DNA from: Kordiimonas gwangyangensis DSM 19435 = JCM 12864
GTDB taxonomy: Bacteria; Pseudomonadota; Alphaproteobacteria; Sphingomonadales; Kordiimonadaceae
Direction of reading: 5' to 3'
Length of the DNA: 64,000 nt
Assembly: GCF_000375545.1 (NCBI RefSeq)
Contig: NZ_AQXF01000002.1
Span: 408,716 to 472,715 of the forward strand
Shown: in pieces, positions 27,390-36,349 of the stretch
Layout of the letters: each line of letters starts with the position of its first letter
Numbering within the stretch: the first letter of the stretch is position 1
Position numbers and translations under genes: made by a program
Notes under the pieces: model-generated
Seen by the model: the letters and a program-made list of their open reading frames with translations, nothing else
What the model was told of the DNA's origin: nothing
Database searches by the model: none

Positions 27390-28973
27390 TCAGAACACTT
27401 CTTCCTTGGTTTTGAGGAACCGGAGAGTTGGAAAAGTCTCCTTGGCTTTGTCCAGGTGCCAGTTGTTACGCGCGAGATAGACGGGCGCGCCTGCGTGATC
27501 GACAGCCATCGAGGCACGGTTCTGGTCCGTGAATTGTTTCACTTCGCGGGCATCGCCCTCAATCCATTCCGCAGTCATAAGGGTCGTCGGCTCGAACTTA
27601 CACGGAATTTGATATTCGGTACGAATACGGTCCGCCAGCACGTCAAATTGCAGCGGGCCGACAACGCCTACGACCCAGTCACTACCCAAGTTTGGCTTGA
27701 ATACGCGTGCGGCCCCCTCTTCCGCGAGCTGTTCGAGCGCGCGACCAAGGTGTTTGGCTTTCATCGGATCATCCGCCCGCACCTTTTGAAGGATCTCAGG
27801 CGCAAAAGATGGCACGCCGGTGAAATGGATGGTCTCGCCTTCCGTCAGCGTGTCACCGATGCGCAGGTTGCCGTGGTTCGGAATCCCGATGATGTCGCCC
27901 GCATAGGCTTCTTCAGCCACCTCACGGTCCTGCGCGAGGAAAAGCTGAGCATTATGGATCGCCAGCGTTTTACCGCTGCGTACATGCTTCATCTTGATAC
28001 CCTTGCGGAACCGGCCAGAGACAAGGCGCACAAACGCAATACGGTCCCGGTGCTTAGGGTCCATGTTCGCCTGGATCTTGAACACGAACGCGGAAACCTT
28101 CTCTTCGGTCGGCTCCACAGAACGCTCCAGCGATTTGCCCGCCCGCGGTTTCGGCGCGAAGTCAGAGAGGCCTTGTAGCAGCTCTTGCACACCGAAATTG
28201 TTGATGGCGGAGCCGAAGAACACCGGCGTCAACGTGCCCTCAAGGTACGCCTCGCGGTCAAATGCCGGGCAAAGCTCGCGCACCATCTCGACATCCGCCC
28301 TCAACTTCTCGACAGCATGGGCAGGCAGAAGCTCATCAAGCTTCGGGTCATCAAGCCCGCGGCACTCAATGCCCTCGCTAAGCTGGTCACCCTTGCCGCG
28401 GTCGAAAAGGATCAGTTGGTCATGGATCAGGTCGTAACAGCCTTTGAAGTCGCGCCCCATGCCAATGGGCCAACTGGCTGGCGACACATCAAGCGCAAGC
28501 GTTTGCTCAACCTCGTCCAGAAGCTCAAACGGGTCCTTGGCTTCACGGTCCAGCTTGTTGATGAAGGTGGTGATCGGCATGTCGCGCATGCGGCACACTT
28601 CAAAAAGCTTGCGTGTCTGGGTCTCAATACCTTTGGCGCTATCAAGCACCATCACCGCGCTATCGACAGCTGAGAGCGTGCGGTAGGTGTCCTCGGAGAA
28701 GTCTTCGTGGCCTGGTGTATCGAGAAGGTTGAAGGTGCGCCCTTCATAATCAAACGTCATCACCGACGACGCGACAGAAATACCGCGCTCCTGCTCCACC
28801 TTCATCCAGTCAGAGCGGGCGCGGCGGCGTTCACCGCGTGCCTTCACTTCACCTGCAGCCTGAATTGCACCCCCGAACAGCAGCAATTTTTCCGTCAGCG
28901 TGGTCTTGCCAGCGTCAGGGTGAGAGATGATGGCGAAGGTGCGTCGCCGGTCGATATGGTTGGCAAGTGTCAT
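27390..28973 (-). CDS. prfC: Peptide chain release factor 3
   Basis: A 527-residue translational GTPase that recycles RF1/RF2. G1 is ISHPDAGKTTLTEK, G3 DTPGHEDFSEDTYR, G4 NKLDRE, and the RF3-specific GVVGPLQFDVLADRI occurs near residue 435. Length equals the E. coli protein. It stands alone on the minus strand. Confidence 0.96.
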   Translation of the reverse strand: MTLANHIDRRRTFAIISHPDAGKTTLTEKLLLFGGAIQAAGEVKARGERRRARSDWMKVEQERGISVASSVMTFDYEGRTFNLLDTPGHEDFSEDTYRTLSAVDSAVMVLDSAKGIETQTRKLFEVCRMRDMPITTFINKLDREAKDPFELLDEVEQTLALDVSPASWPIGMGRDFKGCYDLIHDQLILFDRGKGDQLSEGIECRGLDDPKLDELLPAHAVEKLRADVEMVRELCPAFDREAYLEGTLTPVFFGSAINNFGVQELLQGLSDFAPKPRAGKSLERSVEPTEEKVSAFVFKIQANMDPKHRDRIAFVRLVSGRFRKGIKMKHVRSGKTLAIHNAQLFLAQDREVAEEAYAGDIIGIPNHGNLRIGDTLTEGETIHFTGVPSFAPEILQKVRADDPMKAKHLGRALEQLAEEGAARVFKPNLGSDWVVGVVGPLQFDVLADRIRTEYQIPCKFEPTTLMTAEWIEGDAREVKQFTDQNRASMAVDHAGAPVYLARNNWHLDKAKETFPTLRFLKTKEEVF

Positions 28974-29286
28974 TCCGAATCGTCCAAATCCGACGCTGAT
29001 GCGCCCGAAAACAGTGAAATCTTGCCGCGCACCCTAGCGTTTTTTTTGACGAAGGGAAGTGAATTTAAGGACAATTTTAATCAAATTCGTCACATAAATG
29101 TCACGCCTGCGCAAAAATCCCGCCTCTTGGGCCAATCGCCCTTAGCTTACCTTGCAACTTAAAAGCACTTCATGTACTGGCCCGTCCATTAACTATACGG
29201 GTACAGGCAATACCCGATAGGCGCAAATTTCTGCGATTTCACATCAGGCAACTTGTATTAACCCCGTTAACTATGAGGCTGCCCAA
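28974..29286. other. Intergenic region upstream of an alpha/beta hydrolase
   Basis: No coding frame is credible. It holds a hairpin CGGGTA / TACCCG (29198-29203 and 29211-29216) and the octamer TTAACTAT twice (29189 and 29268), the second just before the hydrolase start. A promoter is expected here but no clear -35/-10 pair was found. Confidence 0.4.
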
Positions 29287-30171
29287 ATGACTCTGCTGCA
29301 CGCTCTTACGCAAGAAAACCAATTCCACGCTCTCTCTTTCGAGGGCTTCCCAATCCACCTGCAGGAATACTCCAAAGGGAAATCCGACATCCCCCTCGTA
29401 TTCATTGGTGGTGCCTTCCAGAATATCAAACAGGTTGAAAAACTTAGCTCCGCGCTCGCCAAGGACAATTGGGTGATCGTGATTGATACGCCCGGTAACG
29501 GCGATACCGGCGTTCTGCCGCACACCTTCTCGTTCGACTTTATCTGCCGCGCGATCCACTTCGGCCTCAAAAAGCTTGGTGTGGATGTGATCAACCTGCT
29601 CGGCTGCTCCTATGGCAGCATCATCGCCATGCGCTACGCACAGAAATACCTCGGCGTGGAAAAGCTGATCCTGGCGTCCGCGATGGAAAAACTGCCGGAC
29701 GAGCTTGTGTATGACTTCAACCTGCTGCTGTTCCAGCTGGAATGGAACCGTATGGACGAGTTCGCAAACGGCTTCACCAACCTGATGACCAATCCGGAAC
29801 TGCGTGAGACCAACAAGCTTTGCCGCATCACGGCGGACAAGCTAAGGAACGCCCTCCTCAACTCCACCACCGGCATCAAGGAACAGTTCCGCCATAACAC
29901 GCTGCGCATCCTGCGTGACGGCCAGACTGACCTCAGCCTGATGCCTGATGTGGACGCGACCGTTTTCACCGGCGAACATGACCATTTTGTACCGGTTGCC
30001 GCCAACGAACGTGTTGCAGCAAGTTTCAAACGGGGCCGTTTCATAGCTGTGCCCGACGCGGACCATATGATCCATGTGGAGAAATTCCGCACCATGATCG
30101 ACATCGTTCTCGGCGCGATTAATGGCACGCTCGACGAAGAGTTTGGCTCAGACCTGCCGAAAGCCGCGTAA
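29287..30171 (+). CDS. Alpha/beta-hydrolase fold protein
   Basis: A 294-residue alpha/beta hydrolase. The nucleophile elbow is GCSYGS (near residue 111), the acid likely Asp in FTGEHDHFVP and the base His in VPDADHMIHVE. The oxyanion region is FIGGAFQNIK. Length and order resemble RhlA-type acyltransferases as well as ordinary esterases; sequence alone does not separate these. A strong hairpin follows the gene. No signal peptide, so cytoplasmic. Confidence 0.78.
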   Translation: MTLLHALTQENQFHALSFEGFPIHLQEYSKGKSDIPLVFIGGAFQNIKQVEKLSSALAKDNWVIVIDTPGNGDTGVLPHTFSFDFICRAIHFGLKKLGVDVINLLGCSYGSIIAMRYAQKYLGVEKLILASAMEKLPDELVYDFNLLLFQLEWNRMDEFANGFTNLMTNPELRETNKLCRITADKLRNALLNSTTGIKEQFRHNTLRILRDGQTDLSLMPDVDATVFTGEHDHFVPVAANERVAASFKRGRFIAVPDADHMIHVEKFRTMIDIVLGAINGTLDEEFGSDLPKAA

Positions 30172-30195
30172 TAGCTCTTTGGCTTAAAATGCAGA

Positions 30196-30236
30196 AAGCC
30201 GGGCAAGTGGTGCCAGCCACCTGCCCGGCTTTCGCC
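30196..30236 (+). terminator. Strong hairpin after the hydrolase
   Basis: AAAGCCGGGCA-A-GTGG / CCAC-C-TGCCCGGCTTT, a 15-pair stem with a 6-base loop and one mismatch. The T-run is only three bases, so it may stabilise the mRNA end as much as terminate. Confidence 0.65.
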
Positions 30237-30372
30237 TGAATACGCCTGCCCTCTTCCGGGATGAGGGGAAAGGGGGAGGGAAAATTCACCCAAAATCCGG
30301 CATTCGTATCGTGCGCTCTCGCGCTGTTGAGGGGGTATTTAGGTCGGCACCCAATAGGTGTCAAGGCATTAG

Positions 30373-30388
30373 TGGACTAATTAGTCCA
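30373..30388. promoter_or_regulatory. Perfect 16-bp palindrome
   Basis: TGGACTAATTAGTCCA is an uninterrupted perfect palindrome in the non-coding stretch 30237-30586. It looks like a homodimer operator; no adjacent regulator gene explains it. Confidence 0.45.
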
Positions 30389-30524
30389 GAAAAATTTTAC
30401 TACGCAGAATGCATTAGGGTTTTCAGTAAGTTATCCGAGTGTGAGATTTTAATGACAGCGCTGCCAATGTTGAATTTCTGCGGCCTTCACACATTTCAAT
30501 TTTGATTGATTTTCTGTAGATTCG

Positions 30525-30538
30525 GTGTCAATTGACAC
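30525..30538. promoter_or_regulatory. Perfect 14-bp palindrome before the SemiSWEET gene
   Basis: GTGTCAATTGACAC is a perfect palindrome about 50 bases before the SemiSWEET start. GTGTC recurs at 30541, and GTGTCAA at 30357. Likely an operator for this gene; the regulator is unknown. Confidence 0.45.
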
Positions 30539-30586
30539 AAGTGTCCGTTGCGGCAACCCCGATTATATCTCGCTGGAGGCGTTACT

Positions 30587-30841
30587 TTGACCATGATTAC
30601 GATGCTGGGGCTATTGGCTGGCACCCTTACCACGATTGCCTTCATCCCGCAGGTCAATCGGGCATGGCGTACTCGTTCAACGAAGGATGTCTCGCTCAGC
30701 ATGTTCGCAATCCTGCTGACCGGCGTTTTCATGTGGATCGTATATGGCTTCGCGATTGGTGACATCCCGGTCATTGTCGCCAACATCATCACGCTCGGGC
30801 TTGTCGCTTCTGTTATCGTTGCGAAACTGCGCTTCGGATAA
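30587..30841 (+). CDS. SemiSWEET-type sugar transporter
   Basis: An 84-residue protein with three membrane helices and a PQ-loop: LAGTLTTIAFIPQVNRAWRTRSTKDVSLSMFAILLTGVFMWIVYGFAIGDIPVIVANIITLGLV. The IPQ motif and size match SemiSWEETs, which work as dimers moving sugars. TTG 30587 (7 bases after GGAGG at 30575-30579) or ATG 30593 could be the start. Upstream lie two palindromes; downstream a terminator at 30846. Confidence 0.82.
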   Translation: MTMITMLGLLAGTLTTIAFIPQVNRAWRTRSTKDVSLSMFAILLTGVFMWIVYGFAIGDIPVIVANIITLGLVASVIVAKLRFG

Positions 30842-30845
30842 CGAA

Positions 30846-30869
30846 AAAGGCCGGGTAAACCCGGCCTTC
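30846..30869. terminator. Bidirectional terminator
   Basis: AAGGCCGGG-TAAA-CCCGGCCTT, flanked by A-run and T-rich sides. On the minus strand five T follow, serving the S9 peptidase gene; on the plus strand it serves the SemiSWEET gene. Confidence 0.85.
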
Positions 30870-30891
30870 TCACAACTAATTTTTGCGGTCT

Positions 30892-33099
30892 TTATTTGAG
30901 CGAACGCTCAAAGAAATCAAATGCTAGACCGTAGAGGTGAACTTGAACCCCTCCCCTGATACCATGCTTCTTGCCGGGGTATGTCATCAGCTCGAACGGC
31001 AGGTTCTTGTTCTGCATCACGGCCATCAGCTTGACCGAATTGTCGAAGAACACATTGTCGTCTGCCATGCCGTGGATCAGCAACAGCTTGCCTTTGAAAT
31101 TGTCCACGTATGGGAAAACGCTCGATTTATTATAAACATCGCCCGGCGCATCCGGGTGACCAAGATAGCGTTCGGTATAGCCTGTATCATATAGGCGCCA
31201 ATCGGTTACAGGCGCCACGGAAACACCAGCCTTGAAGACATCAGGCGCCTTGAAAAGCGACATGAGCGTCATGTAGCCACCATAGGACCACCCCCAGATA
31301 CCAACGTTATCGCCGTCGATATAGTCGCGGCCCTTGAGGAAGTTCACGCCAGCCACCTGGTCAGCAACTTCCACTGTGCCCATGGCATTTTTAATATGAC
31401 CTTCGAACTTCAGGCCACGGTTCCACATACCACGGTTATCCAGCACCATGACCACATAGCCGTTGCGCGCGAGGAAGTTATTGAAGTCAAGCTTCCATTC
31501 GCGCTTCACGCGCTGTCCGTGCGGACCACCGTAAGGTGCCATAATGGCAGGATATTTTTTCCCTGCTTCAAGCGTCGCCGGGCGGTAAATGCGGTAGTAG
31601 AGCTCACTGCCGTCCTCGGCCTTGATGGTGCCAAATTCGGTTGTGACCGTGCCGTCATTATAAGGCGCGAACGGATGTTCGTTATCGAGCTTGTTTTCAA
31701 GCACCGCGGTCTTGGTCGTGCCGTCCTTGAGCGAACGGATCATCACTTGTGGCGGCTGCTCGGGGCTCGAGAATTTATCGACAAAAATGCCGTCCCCCAC
31801 GTCAACATCATGCCAGCCCGCCTCGCGGGTGATACGGGTGATCTTACCGCCCTTGAGCGGCACAGAATACAGGTGCTGCTCGATCGGGCTGTCTTTGTAG
31901 CCGGTGAAGTAAACGAGACCGCTCGCGGCGTCATATTTCTCAAGACTATTGACCACCCAGTCACCTTTGGTGAGCGCACGAACAACCTTGCCGCTCTTGT
32001 CATGCAGATAGAGGTGACGGAAGCCAGTTTTCTCACTCGCCCAAATAAACTGGCCATTCGGCAGGAATTTGAGGCTGTTGTGCAGGTTCACCCATACGTC
32101 AGACTTTTCGCTGAGGAGCGTCGCGCTTTTGCCGGCAGGTTCGGCCGCGATCATATCAAGCTCCGTCTGCGCGCGGTTGAGGCGCTGGAAGACAACCTTG
32201 CTGCTGTCAGCGGTCCAGCCAACACGGCCAAGATAAATATCCGTCTCGTCCCCCATCGGCAGCCAATGGCTCTCGCCAGACTGAACATCGGCAACGCCAA
32301 GCTTGACAATAACATTCGCGCTGCCCGCTTCCGGGTAACGCTGCTTAAGGGTAACCACACCGCCATCAGGCTGCACTTCGTAGCGGTCCTTGACGATAAC
32401 ATTGCTCTCATCAAATTGCTCAAACGCAACCTTGGTTTCGTCCGGGGACCACCAGTAGCCGGTGTAACGTCCAAGCTCTTCCTGCGCGATGAACTCGGCC
32501 ATGCCGTTCGCAACCGTCTCGCTGGAGCCTGACGTCAGTTTCGTCTCAGTCCCGCTTTCGACATTCACCACATACAGTTCGCGCTCGCGCACGAAGGACA
32601 CATAGGTGCCTTTCGGACTGAACTTGATGTCGGTTTCAAACTCCGGCGTTTCGGTCAGGCGCTTTACGTCGCCACCCAGCGGCAATACATACACATCGCC
32701 GCCAAGCGGGAACAGAAGTGAGCTGCTATCCTCAGACCAGAAGTAGGACACGATACCGGATTTACCTGTGATCGACCGGTCACGCTCGCGCCGGGCTTTC
32801 TCTTCCTCGCTGAGCTCTTCTTTTTTGCCGCCAAGAAGCTCGTTCGAATCCACGAGGAGCGACGCTTCGCCGGTCTCCGTATTGAATTCCCACAAGTCGA
32901 GCTGCGCCTGGTTGCTCTCCTTACCGCGCAGGAAAGTCACACGCTTTCCGTCAGGCGAAAGCTTCAGGCCCTGCACGGAGGGTCCGCTCAAGCTGGGGCT
33001 ACCGAGCAGGCGTTCAATGGTCAATTCGTCCGCATGCGCCGCTGCCGCGAAAATTGAGGCAGCTCCCATAAGGGCTGCAAACTTTGTCCTTCTGTTCAT
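30892..33099 (-). CDS. S9 family prolyl dipeptidyl peptidase (DPP-IV type)
   Basis: A 735-residue secreted serine peptidase. A signal peptide (MNRRTKFAALMGAASIFAAAAHA) precedes a beta-propeller (to about residue 470) and an alpha/beta-hydrolase catalytic domain. Nucleophile Ser605 lies in GWSYGGYM, Asp in HGMADDNVFFDN and His in YPGKKHGI. The AQEELGRYTGYWWSPD stretch carries the Glu pair that holds the substrate N terminus in DPP-IV. It releases X-Pro dipeptides in the periplasm. The ATG at 33099 is preferred; a longer frame to 33258 would overlap the upstream regulator. It follows the TetR gene by 55 bases, so probably one operon. Confidence 0.92.
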   Translation of the reverse strand: MNRRTKFAALMGAASIFAAAAHADELTIERLLGSPSLSGPSVQGLKLSPDGKRVTFLRGKESNQAQLDLWEFNTETGEASLLVDSNELLGGKKEELSEEEKARRERDRSITGKSGIVSYFWSEDSSSLLFPLGGDVYVLPLGGDVKRLTETPEFETDIKFSPKGTYVSFVRERELYVVNVESGTETKLTSGSSETVANGMAEFIAQEELGRYTGYWWSPDETKVAFEQFDESNVIVKDRYEVQPDGGVVTLKQRYPEAGSANVIVKLGVADVQSGESHWLPMGDETDIYLGRVGWTADSSKVVFQRLNRAQTELDMIAAEPAGKSATLLSEKSDVWVNLHNSLKFLPNGQFIWASEKTGFRHLYLHDKSGKVVRALTKGDWVVNSLEKYDAASGLVYFTGYKDSPIEQHLYSVPLKGGKITRITREAGWHDVDVGDGIFVDKFSSPEQPPQVMIRSLKDGTTKTAVLENKLDNEHPFAPYNDGTVTTEFGTIKAEDGSELYYRIYRPATLEAGKKYPAIMAPYGGPHGQRVKREWKLDFNNFLARNGYVVMVLDNRGMWNRGLKFEGHIKNAMGTVEVADQVAGVNFLKGRDYIDGDNVGIWGWSYGGYMTLMSLFKAPDVFKAGVSVAPVTDWRLYDTGYTERYLGHPDAPGDVYNKSSVFPYVDNFKGKLLLIHGMADDNVFFDNSVKLMAVMQNKNLPFELMTYPGKKHGIRGGVQVHLYGLAFDFFERSLK

Positions 33100-33154
33100 A
33101 TGTCCACCCTGTTGTTGATGAGGCCGCTTTTTGTTGGCCTCTTTATGTTTGGCA

Positions 33155-33826
33155 TTACGTCTCGCGCTTTTCGCCCGGCACGCAGAGCTTAGTGAAGCCC
33201 GCCGCAATGAAAGGTACCATGCGCTCATAGGCGCCCACCATGTCTTCGGATTTTGCAATACCGTCAGAAAGATGGTCGATCCTGCCCGTGTGCGCGAATG
33301 TTAGCGTGAGGGCGCCTGAGAGGAAATGATAGCTCCAATACAGGTTTTCCGGCTCGGCATCCGGTAGCGCTTTTTTGAGCGCATCCATAAAGCGGCGCAC
33401 CAGCGGATCGAAATATTTGGTCATAAGCTGCCCGCCCCATTCGGGCGAGTTGTTGATCTGGGCAATCAGTTCAAAATAGTGCAGCCAGCCCTCGTCTTCC
33501 TGATAACCGTGTGCGAGCATCGGCTTTAGGAAGGCGTCGATAATCGCTTCAACGCTCGGCCCACCCTCGCCTGCTTCAGCCTGACATTTCTCAAGCGCTT
33601 CAAGGCGTGTTTTGTTCAGCACTTCGGCACGGCGCAGCAACACCGCATCAAAAAGCCCACGTTTACTGCCAAAATGATAGCTTGCGAGCGCGAGATCAAC
33701 CTTTGCGAGGTCCGCGACCATTCGCATCGACACCCCGTCGAAACCATGTTTCGCGAACAGTGCCTCTGCCGCATCCAGAATACGGTCCTTGCGTTTAACC
33801 CGCCGGTTCTGTGTGGTTTTAGCCAC
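33155..33826 (-). CDS. TetR-family transcriptional regulator
   Basis: A 223-residue regulator. The N-terminal HTH reads KDRILDAAEALFAKHGFDGVSMRMVADLAKVDLALASYHFGSKRGLFDAVL. The C-terminal ligand domain is of the longer TetR_C type (FFELIAQINNSPEWGGQL, LYWSYHFLSGALTLTFAHTGR). Start is GTG 33826 after GAGGGGGGAG. It is divergent from a TonB receptor, and two dyads lie between them. Likely represses both directions and responds to a product imported or released by the neighbouring genes; this is inferred. Confidence 0.88.
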   Translation of the reverse strand: MAKTTQNRRVKRKDRILDAAEALFAKHGFDGVSMRMVADLAKVDLALASYHFGSKRGLFDAVLLRRAEVLNKTRLEALEKCQAEAGEGGPSVEAIIDAFLKPMLAHGYQEDEGWLHYFELIAQINNSPEWGGQLMTKYFDPLVRRFMDALKKALPDAEPENLYWSYHFLSGALTLTFAHTGRIDHLSDGIAKSEDMVGAYERMVPFIAAGFTKLCVPGEKRET

Positions 33827-33897
33827 GCTCCCCCCTCTTCCTTTGCAACAGTATTAGCCCAACCTTGCCCGTCGCGTAAATCCCCAACGGCACCAAT

Positions 33898-33944
33898 TTC
33901 AATGATCGTTGAATTTTTATATTGACAATTCAACAGATGTTGAA
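33898..33944. promoter_or_regulatory. Two TetR-like operators on the TonB receptor promoter
   Basis: Two dyads of the same form lie 31 bases apart: TTCAATGATCGTTGAA (33898-33913) and TTCAACAGATGTTGAA (33929-33944). Between and overlapping them, TTGACA (33922-33927) is a perfect -35 for the plus-strand receptor; the second dyad fills the spacer before the AT-rich -10 (ATTAAT / TAATAG). Placement explains repression by the adjacent TetR protein. Confidence 0.68.
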
Positions 33945-33996
33945 ATTAATAGAGACCAAGGTCGATAAATCTACTCACAACCCTGGGGAGGGAAAT

Positions 33997-36258
33997 ATGA
34001 GAGTATCTAACGCACTTCGCGTTGCCCTGTTGGGCTGCGTCGGCACCAGCGCACTTGCTGTTGCTAATCCTTCAATTGCACAGGACACTGGCGACACAGT
34101 CATGGCCCTGGAGGAAATTCAGGTTACGGCGCGTCGCCGGACTGAAAGCCTCCAGGATGTTCCCATCGCTGTTTCGGCATTCTCCGGCTCTGACCTCGCC
34201 ATGCGCGGCGCGGCAGACATCACCGAGCTCGCACAAATGGCACCGAGCGTAACGCTCGAGCCTTCACGTGCTACCAGCTCCACCCTCACCGCCTTTATCC
34301 GCGGCGTTGGTCAGCAGGACCCGCTCGCCGGTTTTGAGCAAGGTGTTGCGCTCTATCTTGACGACGTATACATGGCCCGCCCGCAAGGCGCGCTTTTGGA
34401 CATCTATGATGTTGAACGCGTTGAAATCCTGCGCGGCCCACAAGGCACGCTCTATGGCCGCAACGCTGTCGGTGGCGCGATCAAATATGTCACCAAGCGC
34501 CTTGGCGACGAGCCAGAGTTTGGCGTCAAAGCGTCCTACGGCAGCTACAACCAGATTGATGTTATCGGCAAGGCGTCCGTTCCGCTTTCAGACAAGGTTC
34601 GCTTTGGTGCAACCGTCGCTTCACTGAACCGTGACGGCTTTGGTGAAAACCTCACCACCGGCGAAGAACACTACAACAAACAGATCTTTGCTGCCCGCGC
34701 GAGCATGGAATTCCTGCCGAGCGATAGTCTCTTTATCCGCATCGCTGCAGACTATACCGATGATGACTCGAACGCTGTGGCGGGCTACCGCCCGTATGCA
34801 GGTGCAGTCAGCGGCACGCCGGTCACTGACAGTGTGTATGACACCTATGCCGGCGCCACCGAAAATGGCTCCACAAGCGGTATTGACGGCAATAACGAAG
34901 TCACCTCGAAGGGCCTTCAGGGCACGATCGAATGGACAGCAAACGAGCAGTTCACCTTCAAGTCCATCACCGCCTACCGTGAGGATTATACCGAATCCGT
35001 GATCGACTTCGACAGCCTTGCCGTCGACGATATGGACGCACCGGTTATCTATGATAACGAGCAGTTCAGCCAAGAGCTTCAGCTTCTTTACACCGGCAAC
35101 AAGCTCTCGGGCGTGTTCGGCTTCTATTACCTTGACGCCAGTGCTGCGAACGACTTTGACGTAGTACTAGGCCAACTTGGCCGCCTGTTCTATGGTGACG
35201 AACTTGTCGCCTATACTGGCGGCACGGTTGACACCAAAGCGTGGTCGCTTTTCGCTGACCTCACGTACGAGTTCAGCGATGCCTTCTCGCTCTCGCTTGG
35301 TGGTCGTTATACCCATGACAAGCGCTCGGCAGATATCTTCCGCGCAAACTATCTTGGTCAGGGTTCGCCGTTCTTCGGTTTCGAGAACAGCATCTTCCTT
35401 GGTGCCTCGAGCGACTTTGAAAGCGAACGCACCTTCAAGGACTTCTCGCCACGGATCGCGCTTGATTACAAACTCTCCGACGACGCCCTTGTCTACGCTT
35501 CCTTCAGCCGTGGCTTCAAGGCGGGCAGCTTCGACCCGCGCGGTGCCAACATCACCTCGCCTGAAGTTGAAGAAGGCTTTGACGCCGAAACACTCGACAG
35601 CTACGAGGTTGGCCTGAAATCCACTTGGTTCGACGGTCGCGCACGCACCAATATCGCGCTCTTCTACAGCGACTATAAAGACATGCAGATACCGGGCTCG
35701 CTGCCAATCGATACGGACGGCGACGGCACCAACGATGGCTTTGTCGGCACGGTAACGAACGCCGGTAAAGCAACCATCAAAGGTATCGAATTTGAGGGTA
35801 CGTTCCTTCTGAGCGAAAACCTGACCCTGCAAACCTCGCTCAACGTTCTTGATGCCGAGATCAAGGAGTGGCTGCTGAACGGTGTGAACGTTGCGGACCA
35901 ACGCGCGGTGCAGAACACGCCTGAATTCATGTCCTATGTGGGTCTTACGTATATGGCACCGCTCTCGAGCGGCAGCACCTTGAGCTTTAACGCCAACTGG
36001 TCGCACAAAGGCTCAATCGTACAGTTCGAAACGCCAGTCGCTGAAATCGATCAGGATGCCTACAGCCTGTTTAACGCCAGCATCGTCTGGACGTCGGAAG
36101 ATGGGAATTATACCATCGGCCTGCACGGCAAAAACCTGACCGACAAAGAATACAAGACTGCGGGTTACAACTTCCCGACCCTAGGCCTTGAGAATAACAT
36201 CACCACCTTCTTTGGCCCGCCGCGCACCGTAACCGCGACGGTTGGTGTGAAGTTCTAA
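33997..36258 (+). CDS. TonB-dependent outer-membrane receptor
   Basis: A 753-residue receptor. Signal peptide MRVSNALRVALLGCVGTSALAVANPSIAQ, then a TonB box-like EEIQVTARRRTESLQDVPIAVSAF, a plug domain (ERVEILRGPQGTLYGRNAVGGAIKYVTK) and a 22-strand barrel ending TATVGVKF. The style (ESLQDVPIAVSAFSG) is the large alphaproteobacterial receptor class for organic substrates rather than siderophores. ATG 33997 follows GGGAGGG. The ligand is unknown; neighbours are a peptidase, an acyl-CoA ligase and a hydrolase. Confidence 0.92.
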   Translation: MRVSNALRVALLGCVGTSALAVANPSIAQDTGDTVMALEEIQVTARRRTESLQDVPIAVSAFSGSDLAMRGAADITELAQMAPSVTLEPSRATSSTLTAFIRGVGQQDPLAGFEQGVALYLDDVYMARPQGALLDIYDVERVEILRGPQGTLYGRNAVGGAIKYVTKRLGDEPEFGVKASYGSYNQIDVIGKASVPLSDKVRFGATVASLNRDGFGENLTTGEEHYNKQIFAARASMEFLPSDSLFIRIAADYTDDDSNAVAGYRPYAGAVSGTPVTDSVYDTYAGATENGSTSGIDGNNEVTSKGLQGTIEWTANEQFTFKSITAYREDYTESVIDFDSLAVDDMDAPVIYDNEQFSQELQLLYTGNKLSGVFGFYYLDASAANDFDVVLGQLGRLFYGDELVAYTGGTVDTKAWSLFADLTYEFSDAFSLSLGGRYTHDKRSADIFRANYLGQGSPFFGFENSIFLGASSDFESERTFKDFSPRIALDYKLSDDALVYASFSRGFKAGSFDPRGANITSPEVEEGFDAETLDSYEVGLKSTWFDGRARTNIALFYSDYKDMQIPGSLPIDTDGDGTNDGFVGTVTNAGKATIKGIEFEGTFLLSENLTLQTSLNVLDAEIKEWLLNGVNVADQRAVQNTPEFMSYVGLTYMAPLSSGSTLSFNANWSHKGSIVQFETPVAEIDQDAYSLFNASIVWTSEDGNYTIGLHGKNLTDKEYKTAGYNFPTLGLENNITTFFGPPRTVTATVGVKF

Positions 36259-36268
36259 TCCCCAGGTT

Positions 36269-36298
36269 GGGGCCGGACTATAAGGTCAGTCCGGCCCC
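36269..36298 (+). terminator. Hairpin between the receptor and acyl-CoA ligase
   Basis: GGGGCCGGAC / GTCCGGCCCC, a perfect 10-bp GC stem with a 10-base loop. No T-run follows, so partial termination or mRNA stabilisation is more likely than a full stop. Confidence 0.5.
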
Positions 36299-36349
36299 TG
36301 CCCCGCCGCAACCGCGGCAGTCCTTTCAACTCAATTGTGGGATCGTCAA

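Noticed and set aside
30587-30601. ACCATGATTACG, matching the start of lacZ-alpha and suggesting vector contamination
   Set aside because: The match ends after about 15 bases and the frame continues into a coherent SemiSWEET protein. Chance resemblance.
33100-33258. N-terminal extension of the S9 peptidase
   Set aside because: It overlaps the TetR gene and would bury the signal peptide that begins at 33099.
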